Part shown: in pieces, positions 35,060-46,859 of the stretch | Layout: the number at the start of each line of letters is the position of its first letter | Position numbering within the stretch: the first letter of the stretch is position 1 | Assembly: GCF_022605725.1 (NCBI RefSeq) | Contig: NC_065548.1 | Span: 13,363,644 to 13,427,643, forward strand | Source of the DNA: Anthonomus grandis grandis | Taxonomy: Eukaryota; Arthropoda; Insecta; Coleoptera; Curculionidae | Direction of reading: 5' to 3' | DNA: 64,000 bases | Notes under the pieces: generated by a model | The model's database searches: none | The model's input: only the letters and a program-made list of their open reading frames with translations | What the model was told of the DNA's origin: nothing | Program-made: the position numbers and the translations under genes

Positions 35060-35920
35060 TTGCAATTTTAACATTAATTCAGTATTTACCTAAATTTATT
35101 TATGTTCCAGTCTTTGTCCAGACAGTAAAAATCAATAAAAAATGCATATAAAATAAACTGGGAAGGTTCAGTCTTACTATGGTCAACTCACTCTGAAGTA
35201 TGATAGGTAATAACAAATTGATGTTTCTTATATGTAATTTGTCAATAAACTTTAAAAGGAAAACTTAATTTTCAGATAATCCAGAGAGTAATAGAGAAAT
35301 GAGATGTGTTTTTTTATACAATATAAAAAAATGTATGAGAAAAGCCAAATTCTAAGACCATCCAAGCAGTTTTTTATTAAATTAAAGGCTTAATATTATT
35401 TTCTATATCATCATCTCAGTCTCGAGTATCATAAATAATAGTAACAAAAAATCATGTTTTTTGGTACGTAATTGTCTTAAACTACAAAGAAAATACAATT
35501 ACCAGATGATCGAGAGAGTAATAGAATGATAAAAAATTAGAAGCGAATATAGAAGAGATATAGATTTATGTATTTATTCATATATGGTACAATCCACTTT
35601 TTTAATAAATCGTACTACAATCACTATTCAGGATGCAATAAAATGAAATATTATAATTTAACATATAACTAAGAAGACAATCAGGTAATAAAATCTGAAA
35701 TCTAATTGCAGTTATTACTAATAATGACGTCACAATCAAACTTTTTTTTTAAATTTTACTTAGCCGCTCATCTTAAAAATATGCATCTCATGATGATCAT
35801 AAAGACTGCGTTTGCAGATCTTATCAAACGGGTCAAAGCGTATTTTTTGTCACAGTTAGTTGGACGAAAGTGTACAAAAAGAAACTAGTATGTCCATTTT
35901 GTGGAACATTACAATTAAAA
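35060..35920. other. No recognisable gene
   Basis: AT-rich sequence between the tandem repeat and LINE copy M. The 60-residue open frame at 35,706-35,888 shows no family features. Confidence 0.4.
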
Positions 35921-35924
35921 GGTA

Positions 35925-36640
35925 TATAAATTAATAATTCACGATACTTAATGTGACCATATGCAAAAAATAAATATCAGTCATCTGCTTCCTTTCAAAC
36001 CATGTTGACAGACGCAAAACTTGCAAAATATTATCATATTTATTTTCAAATTTATTTCCCTGGTATAGCCACAACCCTCCTGTGAACTCTCTCAATTTTC
36101 TTAAACGCCATAATATGGAAACCACATCACAAAGCAGTATTCCAATACTAAGGGAACAGCACAGCTTTAAAAAGATTCTCACTGTCAATATGAATCACTG
36201 TGAATATGAGTGTTAAAATTTAACTTGGTGTCAAATATTCTAATTTTAGTGCATAGTGCACAGAAATAATGTGTAATCAAAGGTAAGTGGTGCCATATAT
36301 CTAGTAAACTACATTTTAAAGCATTGATTTATGTTGTTGATGTGGATACGCTATTTATATTGCACCAATGGCAAACCCTGCCAGGTTCTTCCTGGAGACT
36401 GCGGGAATCATCAGCAAAAATAATAGATCGGAAGACTTATATGTCAATATCAAACATCAAGTTACTGCAGTGTCTTATACAGGCAGCAAGATAGGCACTA
36501 GAAAAAGGAATAAAAATACAATTGGTCAGCAATAAGAGGCTTGAGGTACTCAGGAAAGTACTTGAAATTAAATAAGTTATGAAGCATAAACTTGAAACAT
36601 CCAGGTTGCAGATATAACCTCCTTATCTTAGCTCATTACC
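35925..36640 (-). mobile_element. LINE RT and C-terminal remnant (copy M)
   Basis: The minus strand of a Jockey-like LINE. SIIFADDSRSLQEEPGRVCHW (about 36,420) holds an intact FADD palm motif. It continues with IRIFDTKLNFNTHIHS (about 36,225), matching i.DLGv.fD.kLnF..Hi. Then come LVLEYCFVMWFPYYGV (about 36,130) and, in an adjoining frame, NILQVLRLSTWFERKQMTDIYFLH (about 35,985), matching the Lvrs.lEY.svVW.P and L.l.tL..RR...d...l segments. Most of the RT fingers and all of the endonuclease are missing, consistent with 5' truncation. Confidence 0.8.
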
Positions 36641-37029
36641 ATGCCCTAAGTCTTTTGACTAATAATTATTTAGTCTAATAATTATGCAACTCATTCAGAG
36701 ACTATCCACACTAAACTTTTCTCATCTTACGCATTATGATTATTGGCCTAGTCTAGGATTACCTCTGAAGCAAGATCTTTTAAAAAATTCAAGTTATATG
36801 ACTAGAAACAGGTTCATTTCAAACAAGAAACAGGTTCATGGATGTGGTCCAAAATACGTTGTCTTGGAGTAAGGATTCTTGCATCACATCCAACATTTAA
36901 AGAAAAGTAGTTCTAGATCTTGAAAAGTTAGACCTTAAACTGACTTAACTCGACTTTATTCCATCACTACATCAGAAGCTATGAAGAAAATAAATTAACT
37001 ACCTGTATGGCTGTGCTATATGTATGTAT

Positions 37030-37900
37030 GTAACTATATTAGGCTTTTGGATAAATTAAATTGGTTTCTTGGCTCAAACAGATCTCAGCCTGTATGAGTC
37101 ACTGGTAATGGTACATTCGGGCTGCAGTCTGATTTTCGGACTTTAAAAATTGGTTTTCTACAAGGCTCGATAATGGGGCCATTGTTATTTTTAATTTATG
37201 TTTTAATAGATCAGTTCTAAACTCTAAAACACAGCAATATGCTGATGACTCACAAATATATATCCTATTTTTATAGTCGGATATGCAAGATATCAACACT
37301 TACTTTAATTCTAATATTGAGAGCATTGTGTCATTTTGCAGAGATTACAATTTAAAAATAAGTTCGGCCAAAAGCTTGGAAATCATTTTTGGAAAGAATA
37401 ATTCAAACCAAATATTAAAAGTAATTTCACTATTAAAGTAAATAAAAGCATGATTTTTTCTGACAGTGAAACTAAAATTTTAGGTATAATATTTGATTCT
37501 CAACTTTCAGTTGAAAATCATATAATAAACTAAATAAAAATAGCGTAAAAAACGTATATATATATTAAAACACATATTACCTAATAGAACATAAGTACTA
37601 CTTGTGTAACCATCTTATCCTTCCTTTACCTAATTACAACGATTTATTTTCTTCTGACTGTTTAACTTTTAGTATTTTTAAAAAAATTCAAAAACTATAA
37701 AACAGTTGTATGAGATTTTCTTTGAATAAACCTTTACGCTATTATAAATTTAAATATATTATGCATGATCTTTTAACTTATCAGGGTTATAGTATCTTTA
37801 TCGCACTGAGTTTTTAAGTTTTTTGCAAATTAAAGTTAGTTACAGCGTTGTCTTTAATTTTTATTGCTTATAATTGATTTGTATTGTGTTCATGCTGACT
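37030..37900 (+). mobile_element. LINE RT remnant, CR1-like (copy N)
   Basis: Plus strand reads LLDKLNWFLGSNRSQPV (about 37,046), the L.kl.wf.SYL..R.Q.V motif. It continues with LKIGFLQGSIMGPLLFLIYV (about 37,143), the RT box, then QYADDSQIYI (about 37,235) with intact YADD. Next are IESIVSFCRDYNLKISSAKSLEIIFGKNN (about 37,318) and degraded ILGIIFDSQLSVENH, and lastly LPLPNYNDL and NSCMRFSLN (to about 37,730). Order and spacing fit a CR1/Jockey-type RT with a few frameshifts. The N-terminal RT and the endonuclease are absent. Confidence 0.85.
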
Positions 37901-37909
37901 CGCTAAATT

Positions 37910-38920
37910 TGATAAATTGACATTTAAATGATAATACTTATTACTTAATAGAACTGCTGTTGGGGTCCTCTTCTTCACGGTTTTTTTCCCTGCCATTCCC
38001 TTGCCTTTATTCTTTTAGTTTTTATTTAATTAGTTAGTTAATTAATATATTTCTTTTTGTTGTTATTTTGACCAGTTATTTTAAAAACTTGGTGAATCGT
38101 CTCTAAGGATGTAGGTATAAGACGTTAACGCAGATATAATTTTTGCTAAGTACATTTAAGCTAAATGTGCGGTGGTATTCTTGCAAAGCATTAAATAACT
38201 ATTAGATTATTCTGTTGTAAAAATTACCGGCTAAAACTGGATATTGTCCTATTTAAATATGATGACGATAATTAACAAAAAGCAATTTACTAACCTGCTC
38301 CCTATTTCACTAAAAATAATAAATAATGCATAATAAGCCTCAGGTTTTTCAAAAAATAAAAAAAGGCCGAATACATGACACGTATTTTACGTACTATGTA
38401 TTCAATTTAACCACATATTACGGCATTTACCTCAGACTCGGTGTAACAATTGAAGGTCGCGGTATTATCAAAAACGAAAAAAAAAATATATGAAAAATTG
38501 CGTGAATACCCCCGTTCGATGATAAATAGGAAATGCATATTATTATTCGGCGACATGTGCCATGATATATGGTCAAAAAAAGTTTATTTTTAAAACTTCC
38601 ATTGTTAGTGGTTTTAAAATGTGGTGGTTTTAATGATCGGATAATAATCAAGGAACGTCAAATTAAACATGGTTAATTATAATGAATAGACACCATCAAA
38701 AATCGTTTAAAGTAAAACGCAATAAGTAATTATAAAATGATTTTTAAAATAATAGTTGTTATAACTACTGCGTTACGATTTTCTAGGATTTTTAGTCTGA
38801 AACGGATATTTAAAAATGGGAATTACCGTGATGATAGGAGCGCTGAACATGAACCTTCTATTTTTCGGATACCTCCGACTATCCTTATTTTATACATCAC
38901 AAAATATAGGATTATATTGG
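37910..38920. other. No recognisable gene
   Basis: AT-rich sequence, probably including the 3' untranslated tail of LINE copy N at its start. No coding similarity. The frame 38,737-39,084 (115 residues) is open but matches nothing I recognise and overlaps the repeat at 38,985. Confidence 0.4.
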
Positions 38921-38984
38921 GCTATGAGCAGAAATGTAAAAATCAAAGCACACAAGTGAAAATTTACAAAAATGCAATTTTTGA

Positions 38985-39075
38985 CAATTTTTTTGAGCTT
39001 CAAATTAGCCTCCAAGAATGGCATAATTTGGGTAGTAAGAGAGTTACGACCTTGCATAAGGTCTTATTAAATTTA
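38985..39075. repeat. Diverged third copy of the 12.2-kb repeat
   Basis: TTTTTGAGCTTCAAATTAGCC, followed by GTAAGAGAGTTACGACCTTGC, aligns in order with TTTTTGAGC...ATTGGCCC and ATAAGAGAGCTACGATCTTGC at about 12,565-12,620. Only about 90 bp align convincingly, so this is a fragment of a dispersed repeat family. A mariner-like word TACAGAGTGTTCC follows at about 39,089. Confidence 0.45.
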
Positions 39076-39539
39076 CAAAAATGAGTGTATACAGAGTGTT
39101 CCGAAATTACATCGCAATATTTTACTAGCCGCATCTTTGTCTAAAAATAAGACAAAAACTTCATATACAGGAATCTTGAAAAGTGAATTGTTTTATAATT
39201 CCTATTGAAGATTGTTTTTTTGTTAATATTTTCGAAACTCCTGGTAACTTCCCCCATGATTTATTAATAGTTATTATTTTTTATTATTTTAAAGTCTCTT
39301 CTTTAATCTTCCTCCTATTGCTTCTATTCAACTCGCTCTAAAATATTAAAACAAATCTTCTGGTCTAACAATTCATATAAATACTTTTACAACAAATAAT
39401 AATCTCTTTTGTACCATCTTGGATTAGTTCTGCATTAACTTATTAATCAGGAAAAGACTTCTCTGCATTTAGGTTACTTTGCACAAAAGTTGATTGAAAT
39501 AGCATTGGTAGTTCCTCAGTAGTTCCTTTAGTTTTCTTC

Positions 39540-39930
39540 ATATAAAGCTACCAAGGGATTGAAAATCTCTTCAAGAAACTTTAGGACTTTATTTAAATGG
39601 TATACTCATGAATATGCAAACATTGTATTTGTTACGGTTTTACCTGAAATGTGATTCTGTTCAAGTAATGCATTCAGTTGAAGTAAATCAGTTAAATTAT
39701 GAAGTTGTCTTTAATCTTTTATTAGAAAAATATGAGAATAAAAAATGTATTATTCAAAGCCATATAAAAAGTTTATATGTGTTGCCAGAGTTGGGCAAAA
39801 ATGTACTAAGAGATCTGGAAAATCTTGCAGACAATATTCAATAAAATCTGCGGATTCTTAAAAGTCTTAAGCAATTTGTAGATAATTGGTATACATTGTT
39901 ATTTTATATGTTTAGTAGTACATTGGACAT
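39540..39930 (+). mobile_element. BEL/Pao-type gag fragment
   Basis: A plus-strand open frame of 78 residues (39,608-39,844), continuing in degraded form on both sides, reads LLRFYLKCDSVQVMHSVEV, then NYEVVFNLLLEKYENKKCI, IIQSHIKSLYVLPEL and VLRDLENLADNIQ. This follows the pattern of the gag-like domain of BEL/Pao LTR retrotransposons: L.g.A...i, NY..a...L..rfg....ii..h...L..Lp, and L....d.. with the usual spacing. No LTR, protease or reverse transcriptase is visible nearby, so it is an isolated scrap. Confidence 0.6.
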
Positions 39931-40369
39931 AATTTTAGGACCTGATTGAAAATCATCCATAAAGATAACATCAGTTATAAGCATTTTTTGATTTTTTTAA
40001 TTTTAACATGTTATACATAAAACAAATTTCTTAAGAAAATTAGTTTCATGTATAACAAAATTTAAATTTGCATACATTACACACTAATCAATACCAAGTA
40101 TCTTTAAGTCAACCAGGTTCAAATGCTGAAAGAAATCATCAACATTTTCTCTCTGCAGATCTGGACAATAGGAAATACAAAAAAGGATGCTCTAGAGAAT
40201 TATTGTGTAATGTATAAGGCTAATAAGCATCCTTTGTATCATTGTCGATCATTTTTAAATTTTCGTGAATAGCAAAGGAAAAGTGAAGTTCCAGGTGAAA
40301 GAGATTTGAAGGATTGGTAATAATTTTAAAGGCTCCAATTCTGATCAATCCAAACCATCTTTTTTGAGT

Positions 40370-40995
40370 ACTAGTGAAATGAACTATTATTACTGCTCAG
40401 TTAGTAGTAATCTGGTAAATGGATTTCCATGGCTTCTTATGCTCCTACTGATTGGCTAAGTAATACTTCTATACCTGAAAGCTTCTACTTTACTCCTGAC
40501 GCCATACAAGATAGATAGATAAAAAAAACATATTTCTATTATCAATAAGAATTCTTCTGGTCGGGATGATATTTCAAATAGGATATTTTTAAATTTGCCA
40601 GATCCCGCTTATAATGTCTTTGCAAACTCAATTAATTCCTCCATTCAGCATGAATATTTTCCACATCTACTTAAAAAGATCATTTCGATTTTCAAAGAAG
40701 GGACTTTTGAACCGGGAATTTCCATCCTATTGGAGACCTATTTCGCTTTTGCATTCCTTAATTGTGAATAAAAGCGTAGCATCCTTAATAAGTTTCAATA
40801 TGATTTTCAAGAGTCTACAGGCACAAACGACGCCATCTTTGACGTGCTAGAAAAATTATATTTAAACCCTAATATACGTCTATCGTGTTCTGTGACATCG
40901 CTAAAGCTTTTGATAGTATAAGCCACAGTATTTTATTAAGGAAATTGAAGATTTATGGCTTTAGTGTCTCGATAATATGGATCAATTAAAATCAA
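40370..40995 (+). mobile_element. LINE RT N-terminal remnant (copy O)
   Basis: The plus strand reads ESFYFTPDAIQD (about 40,475), then IINKNSSGRDDISNRIFLNLPD (about 40,540), matching I..lk...S.G.D.Is. INSSIQHEYFPHLLKK (about 40,635) is the iN.s...g.fP..lK motif. After a frame change comes NKFQYDFQESTGTNDAIFDVLEKLY (about 40,785), and FCDIAKAFDSISHSILLRKLKIYGF (about 40,890), the DlsKAFD..H motif with the first catalytic aspartate intact. It stops there. The 3' half was either deleted or replaced by the following sequence. Confidence 0.85.
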
Positions 40996-41079
40996 GCCAA
41001 TCCGAATTATCAAAAAGTCCGGAATATTAAATCATTGTAAAAATTGGTTTTAATTATTGTTAACTCTGATTTGGACCAT

Positions 41080-41640
41080 TTAAATGTTTTTGAACTAATT
41101 AACTAAAGAAATTAGTGATTTTAGACTCTTGCATAGCTCTTTTTCATAGGCGGTTTCCTTTTAGCTTTGCAGATTCATTCAAAGGAAGATTATTATCTGT
41201 GGCCCACTGTCAAACAAAATTTAAATGTTTAATAGCATCTCGATTTTTAATTTTGTAAGCCAAAGTCATTTCCAGAATATCTTTGTCTGATTTATCATGT
41301 GTCTCGAATAAATTGTCTGCCTAAAGCCTCACCATCAATCCAATCTACACCCTCACCAACATCTACATCTTTACCTCCTTCATATATTCTGGAGCATTAA
41401 GGAAATCTCATCAAATGCTTCTGATACAAATGGTTGTAGATCTTACTTTAAATCATTTGAAGGAATTAAATCATCAGGATAATCTTCATCTGCTACGTCA
41501 CTTTGAGTTAGCAAAGTTTTATCTTAGCATTTTTTAAAGCACTCGCTGACACTTTTTCTTTTTAAAACTTCACATCTCGCTACTTGAACATCAATGCGTT
41601 CTTCAGAATTCAGTGTGAAGCCCTCTCTTGTTTCTCCTCT
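41080..41640 (-). pseudogene. Possible pogo/Tigger-like transposase C-terminal remnant
   Basis: The minus strand has a broken frame reading SEERIDVQVARCEVLKRKSVSECFKKC followed by acidic DVADEDYPDDLIPSND, which recalls the tail of pogo/Tigger-type transposases (W..v...ti.nCF.ka followed by acidic residues). No DDE catalytic region is present, and the resemblance is loose. It may equally be an unrelated repeat. Confidence 0.25.
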
Positions 41641-41849
41641 ATGGAAATAACCTATTTAATATACAACAACAAACAAACCTATGTATGACTTGTGTGCAAT
41701 TTTTGCGTGACACTTTTAGTTCAAGGCTTCACAAAGACCGTAAAAGTATGGCTATGAAGAAGCAACAGAAGCCTCGGATCAAGCCAGATACACAAAGACG
41801 AATAACGCAAAGAACAAGTAAAGAACATATGAATATTGAAACATTGAAC

Positions 41850-42228
41850 GGTACTTAGACCATATCAACTAAATGCAGTCATAAGAGCAAGGGTCGTACT
41901 GACATTGCAAATTCATATCCTTTCTATAGTGGCGATGGCCAAGATGTCCAGGCTTTCGGAACAGCTTTTGCACTCATAAAATCTCTGCTGAAATCAGCTT
42001 TAAGGTTTGAGCCACTTCAGGACAAGATATACTATATTAGGATAAAAGGCATTTTCTATAACTACTAACTTTTGTCGGTGCATGCACCAAGAGAAAATAA
42101 AGATGAGAGTATAAAAGATCTACTTTACCACACTTCGGAGAGCAAACTAGCCCAACTTCCCAAACAAGACATGACACTCATCCTGAGAGATTTCAATGCT
42201 AAAACTAAACGAGAAGAGACACTAAGAT
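41850..42228 (+). mobile_element. LINE endonuclease domain, first half (copy P)
   Basis: The plus strand carries an RTE-like endonuclease domain. PFYSGDGQDVQAFGTAFAL (about 41,921) matches yYSG...~fGvgf. LRFEPLQDKIYYIRIKG (about 42,001) matches F.pi.dRi..lRik. It then reads LLSVHAPRENKDESIKDLLY (from 42,067) and LILRDFNAKTKREETLR (about 42,178-42,228), where the GDFNAk active-site motif has glycine changed to arginine. The domain is cut at 42,228 by an 801-bp LINE insertion and resumes at 43,038. Confidence 0.85.
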
Positions 42229-43029
42229 ATAAATACAAATACAAATGCTTGATTTTGGCAATAATATTAAATACAATAAATCACTGATGATCAGTTCATA
42301 TTTTGCCAAAAACGGACTACTTCTCGATTATGAAACCAAGCACACCAAGACTAGGCTTGGGCGAAGTATCCCTTTTTTAAAACTTAAAACTATAATTATT
42401 AATAAGACCTATGCAAGGTATACAACATTGCAACCCTGGAGGAAGGACCCTGACTTTCGACAAATTGGAACATACAGACGTACAGATCGACCAGAAGAGA
42501 CAAATAGTCAAAGAGTGATGAATGAAAATATATACTATTATTATTTAATGATATTATTTGTATAAGACAACCAATACTTAAATACTAAACTATTCTAGAG
42601 GGTTTGTTGTTTAGTCAAAATTTTTTCTTCACATTTAAATGCAAATTTGCTTAGGCTAGAAACCTTGCTGTTCCCTGATAGATCGTTTCACAATATAATA
42701 GCTACGAAAGTAAATGGGCGCTGGAAGGATGCTGACCTGTGTCAAGGAATTACAAATGTATGTGCATTTCTTATTGCATTTCTTGTTCTTTGTCCACTTA
42801 CAAATCCAGAAAATTTTTATCTTAGGTAATGAGGCTTTCTTCTGTACACGAAGGTGGCCATATAGTATTTTCTACAATTGATCATATTTAGGATTTTTTC
42901 TTTTAGATAAGAAGTAATTTGATGCTGATAGGGTATTTTAAATACAAATCTTATCCATGTATTTTGAACTTTCTGTATTGATTTTTTTAACCGCCAATTA
43001 AGAGGCTTATCATACGCCACAATCGAACA
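42229..43029 (-). mobile_element. 5'-truncated LINE inserted in copy P (copy Q)
   Basis: An 801-bp insertion on the minus strand, flanked by the 8-bp direct repeat ACTAAGAT (42,221-42,228 and 43,030-43,037). At its 5' side it reads SIQKVQNTWIRFVFKIPY, then HQITSYLKEKILNMINCRKYY (about 42,900-42,990), HRSASFQRPFTFVA and NDLSGNSKVSSLSKFAFKC, the C-terminal end of a CR1/Jockey-type ORF2 (RIQ.vQN.c.Rf, iL.m..Rr, pF..vA..lwN.Lp). The 3' end is a short ATTTGT-type repeat tail (reverse complement of 42,229-42,246). Truncated 5' end, simple-repeat tail and target duplication are the marks of target-primed integration. Confidence 0.8.
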
Positions 43030-43950
43030 ACTAAGATCTCATGTACAGCCTACGCAATGCTTCCAATGACAACGGTGTAAGAGTGGTAGATCTTGCAGCA
43101 TCATATAGTTTGAACTTAAAGGTATACACAAAATGTCATGAGTATCTAATGATGGTATAATAAGGAACCGAATAGATCAGGTTATAATTGATGCAAGGCA
43201 CAGACATAATAAACTAGCCGGAAGATGGTCAGGGAAGCAGATGCCGATTCAGATTATTTTCCCATCAAAGCCAAAATCAGAGTCAGAATATCTAAAGCAA
43301 AGAACCAGCGTACCAATCATCTTCCTCCTCAGAGAGATACAGTATCAGAGTAAGAGCATAGTATCAGAAAGAACTAGAGTGACGTATCAGAGAAATTACT
43401 AACACCACATACAATACTAATATGCATTGGAAGTTAATATCTGGAATAATTACAGACGTATCTAGGGAAGAGGGAAAAAGTCAGGTGACTAAGAACACGA
43501 AAGGTTCTCTTAGGAAAGATTCTATTAAGAGGGAGAAAGAGAGAATAACAGTCACTAGAAGGAGAGGGTTAATTTCACTAGAAGAAGAGGGAAAGAATAA
43601 CACAAGTTAGTAAAAGTTACGTTCTACAAAACAGGATTCAGATCCAGGACCGACAATATCTTAAATAAGAAAAATGGCGATCTAATAACTGATAAAGTGG
43701 AATTACTTTCCATCAATTGCTTGATGAAGGAACTGGTGAAGAAGAGGTAGTACTGGAAAAAGCTGGCTACAAAACAACGCAAAATCCTTCCATCCTTCTA
43801 AAGAGGAAATTATAAAAGGAAAAAAGAAACTAAAAAACTATAAAACCTCCGGAACTGACCTAATCACAGCTGAACTTCTTAAATATATGGTGCCGATACT
43901 ATCATAACACAGCTACCAACACTCCTATGGAAAAAAAGAGGATATCTGTT
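43030..43950 (+). mobile_element. LINE endonuclease second half, linker and RT start (copy P)
   Basis: It continues copy P after the insertion: YSLRNASNDNGVRVVDLAA (about 43,042) matches hslH..SNdNG.rli.fA. SNDGIIRNRIDQVIIDARHRH (about 43,146) matches spDG...NQIDHvlId.Rh. EADADSDYFPIKAKIRVRISKAKNQ (about 43,235) is the gADadSDH.lv.~k.r.ris end of the domain with the SDx residues kept. The linker follows (TDNILNKKNGDLITDKVE, about 43,645). SKEEIIKGKKKLKNYKTSGTD and LITAELLKY (about 43,795-43,890) are the eEi...i..LKn.KapG.D.i.aEllK start of the RT. It ends abruptly near 43,950. Confidence 0.85.
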
Positions 43951-43959
43951 TAATCAATG

Positions 43960-45180
43960 TCTATATATTTCAACTATATATTTTCGTTTAAATATATAGA
44001 CTCGATTAATATTAGATTTAGTGATTGGATATAAATGGTTAAATCATCTAACAAATTTTAATGGTATTAGGCAAATTAAAAACTTAATTTGTATATATAA
44101 AATTTTATAATCATTGTAATAAAAAAATTTATTGTAAAAAAATGCTAATTAACTATAAATTTTATAATGTTGACAAAAATATGATTATCTTAATGCGATT
44201 TTCTTTTTGTGGTTGTTGGTATTCTATGCATATAGTATTATTTTAAAAATTTTACATTAAATTACATTTATGTTTTCCTATGTAGGTACTACTTGTAGGC
44301 CAACAGGAAGAGATAAAGGCGTCTCGTCTTATTTAGAGCATATTTGGTTTTATTTGGTTTAATATTACAGAGGATCGTTTTATTATTATTTTGTTTGTAT
44401 TTACGTCAATTTTGTCAATATTGCATTTTTTGTACTTTTTTGGGTTTCTACTCCATTTTATAATTAAACGGTAACTCAAGAATCAAGATTTCTTATTAAT
44501 ATTCTAATTATTTTATAGACACTTCTTGTGTGTAATGTATCATCCAGAGCCCATATTCAGAAAAATATAGAAAAGCTTCACTTGTTTATGAAAATATCTT
44601 CTAAAAATTCCAATTTTTTGTAATATCTATTTTATTGTATTTAATTAAATGATCATTATATTGGAATTTAATGGAATGACTGCGATTTTTTTAAATTTAC
44701 CTATGTATTTAAACATGATACAATTCTTATAAAAAATTAAAATTTTAGTTTTTTGATTATTTGAAACGGTCATTTTATTTTACTATTATTTTTTAATTAT
44801 TAATAAAATGATTTATTTTAAAATTACTTATGACCTACCACCCACGATTATTAGATGTTTTTGCCTCTAAAAAAGGAGCTAAAAATCATATATATAAATA
44901 GACCACAGGAAATCCAAATTATACGTCCTGTAAATAATCAAATTAAAAACGATTAGTAGTTGGCATAAATCACTCTAGAAAGTACCAATAACTCAATACC
45001 GTCAATGTAATTCATACGAATTAAATCCATATATAATATTTACCCAAGGTAATCCATGAAACGATTTATTATCTCAGCACTTATAAATATTATGGCTGTT
45101 CAAACAACCACTAGTACCAATTTTTCCTCATTAAAGACACTTTTAATCAATACCAACAAATATAATAATAACAATGTTTA
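43960..45180. other. No recognisable gene
   Basis: Strongly AT-rich sequence. No LINE or transposase motif; a few microsatellite-like A/T runs. Confidence 0.45.
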
Positions 45181-45184
45181 ACTC

Positions 45185-45500
45185 TCACTGATGCGGACAC
45201 TATACATCAACGCGGAAGAAGGGCGACCGGTACCACCGAGCGAACGAAAACAAAAATAAAAAACAAAAAAATAAATAAATAAATAAAATAAAACAAAAAG
45301 CGATACTACTACGGTTGCACGGTGTAAGTCCGAAGGAAAAAGAAGTCGGTACTAGTTGGTACGAATAACGGTCAACTGAAAATGAGAATGGTTTAAGTAT
45401 ATTATGTCTTCGTGGTACTGGCTCGAAAGGAAGGTACCAGAGGTGTCAGACAGTCTACGGTTACTATATACTACTTTCTAATATTGGTATTGGTATATGG
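45185..45500. promoter_or_regulatory. GC-richer block, possible promoter or 5' UTR
   Basis: A short region with many CpG dinucleotides (for example CAACGCGGAAGAAGGGCGAC and GGTACCACCGAGCGAACG), interrupted by an (AAAT)n-like run near 45,262-45,298, stands out from the AT-rich surroundings. On the minus strand GCATCAGTGAG at about 45,192 resembles an insect initiator. No ORF starts here. It might be the 5' end of a host transcript, or part of an unrecognised element; evidence is compositional only. Confidence 0.2.
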
Positions 45501-45699
45501 GGTATGCATGGGCTATGAATGATGATCTGATAAGTGGAAGTACCTTGACGTTTACTTTTAATAGTGGTTTAGGGTGAACTAAGACCGAAGATCACTGGAA
45601 TAAGGTTAAGATGACCGTTAAGACTGAAACACTGAAGAAAAGAGATATGCTAATGCCAGTGCGTAGAGTGTAGAGACAGAATTTGATGTTCAATGTTTG

Positions 45700-46850
45700 A
45701 AATATTTGTTTCTTCACTATTGAATGTTAATACTATTTGAAATCCCTAAAAGCTTTGAAAAAAATACGTCAAAGATGAGATTTTAAAATACCTATAAATG
45801 ACGAAAAATTATTTCTAATTCTTAAAAGGTAGTAAAAATGATTAGTGAAGTAAAATATAAGTGTTTAAAATAAATCGAATTTATATGTCAAATGCCTGAA
45901 ATAAAATGAAAAGATGAAAATTAATAAATTCTGAAAAGTTAAATAATAGCTATAAATAAATAATAAAGTCTAATAGGAAATTAAACAAAAATATGTTAAA
46001 TGGACTTAGAAGATTTGAATATAATAAAAAACTATTTCAACAATAATTTCAAATCCCTGAAAGACTTTAAAAGTGACGCCAAATACCTGGAGTAAATTAA
46101 AAATATTAACTATTTTAAATAATTGAAGAAAATGCAAAATTATTTTTATTACCTGAAAGCAAAAAATAATGACATCAAAGGGGTGTAATCAATTAAAAAT
46201 TACGTACAATTTGTGGAATAAAATGGATAATTAATTTGATGTTTTCATTTATTATTTTTAATCCCTGAAGTACTTAAAAATTCCATATGAATAACTAAGA
46301 GACATTAAGATTGTAGTGAAAAACTAATAGTAAAATTAAGTAACTTACAATAAACATAAATATAAATACCTAGATGAAACCTAAAATTTCTGAAATAAAA
46401 TTGCAAGTTAGTCCAAGGGTTGTTTGGTGGACGTATAAAATGACGTGCCTGGAATATACGTATATAAAAAATATGCATATATAATATTTTGTGCTTTTTT
46501 TTTAATTTTTAAAACTAATTCTAAATTTTATTTATTTATTTAGGTTTTCTATTATTAATAATAAGGTAAATAAAAAACATCAAATAACTCAAAATTTTAA
46601 AATGACTAAGATACATTTAATTAAATTATGTCTAATATCTAGAGGACATGAATGCTTAAAAATAAGTGAATTGTTTAACTGCTGGAAAAAATACAGTGTA
46701 GTTTGCAATGAATGTGTCAAAAATAAATGAATAAAATTAACAAATAAAACTTTGGATATAAAACTATCAAAGAGTTTCACATTAAATGACGTTCCTGGAA
46801 CAAAATAAAACACATGCATAAATATATGAATATTTTGTGATCTCTTTTTT
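45700..46850. repeat. Diffuse degenerate repeat with CCTGGAATAAAAT-like core
   Basis: A loose motif of the form CCTG(G/A)AATAAAAT followed by an A-rich spacer recurs irregularly: 45,895 (GCCTGAAATAAAATG), 46,088 (CCTGGAGTAAATTA), 46,390 (TCTGAAATAAAATT), 46,447 (GCCTGGAATATAC) and 46,795 (CCTGGAACAAAATAA). Spacing varies from about 60 to 350 bp. It looks like a very decayed tandem array. More members occur at 49,250-49,470. Confidence 0.4.
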
Positions 46851-46859
46851 CAAAATTTC

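Noticed and set aside
39088..39102. TACAGAGTGTTCC as a mariner end
   Set aside because: Single occurrence, no partner repeat.
45262..45298. AAAT/AAAC run as a LINE tail
   Set aside because: No LINE coding sequence precedes it; treated as a microsatellite in a GC-richer block.
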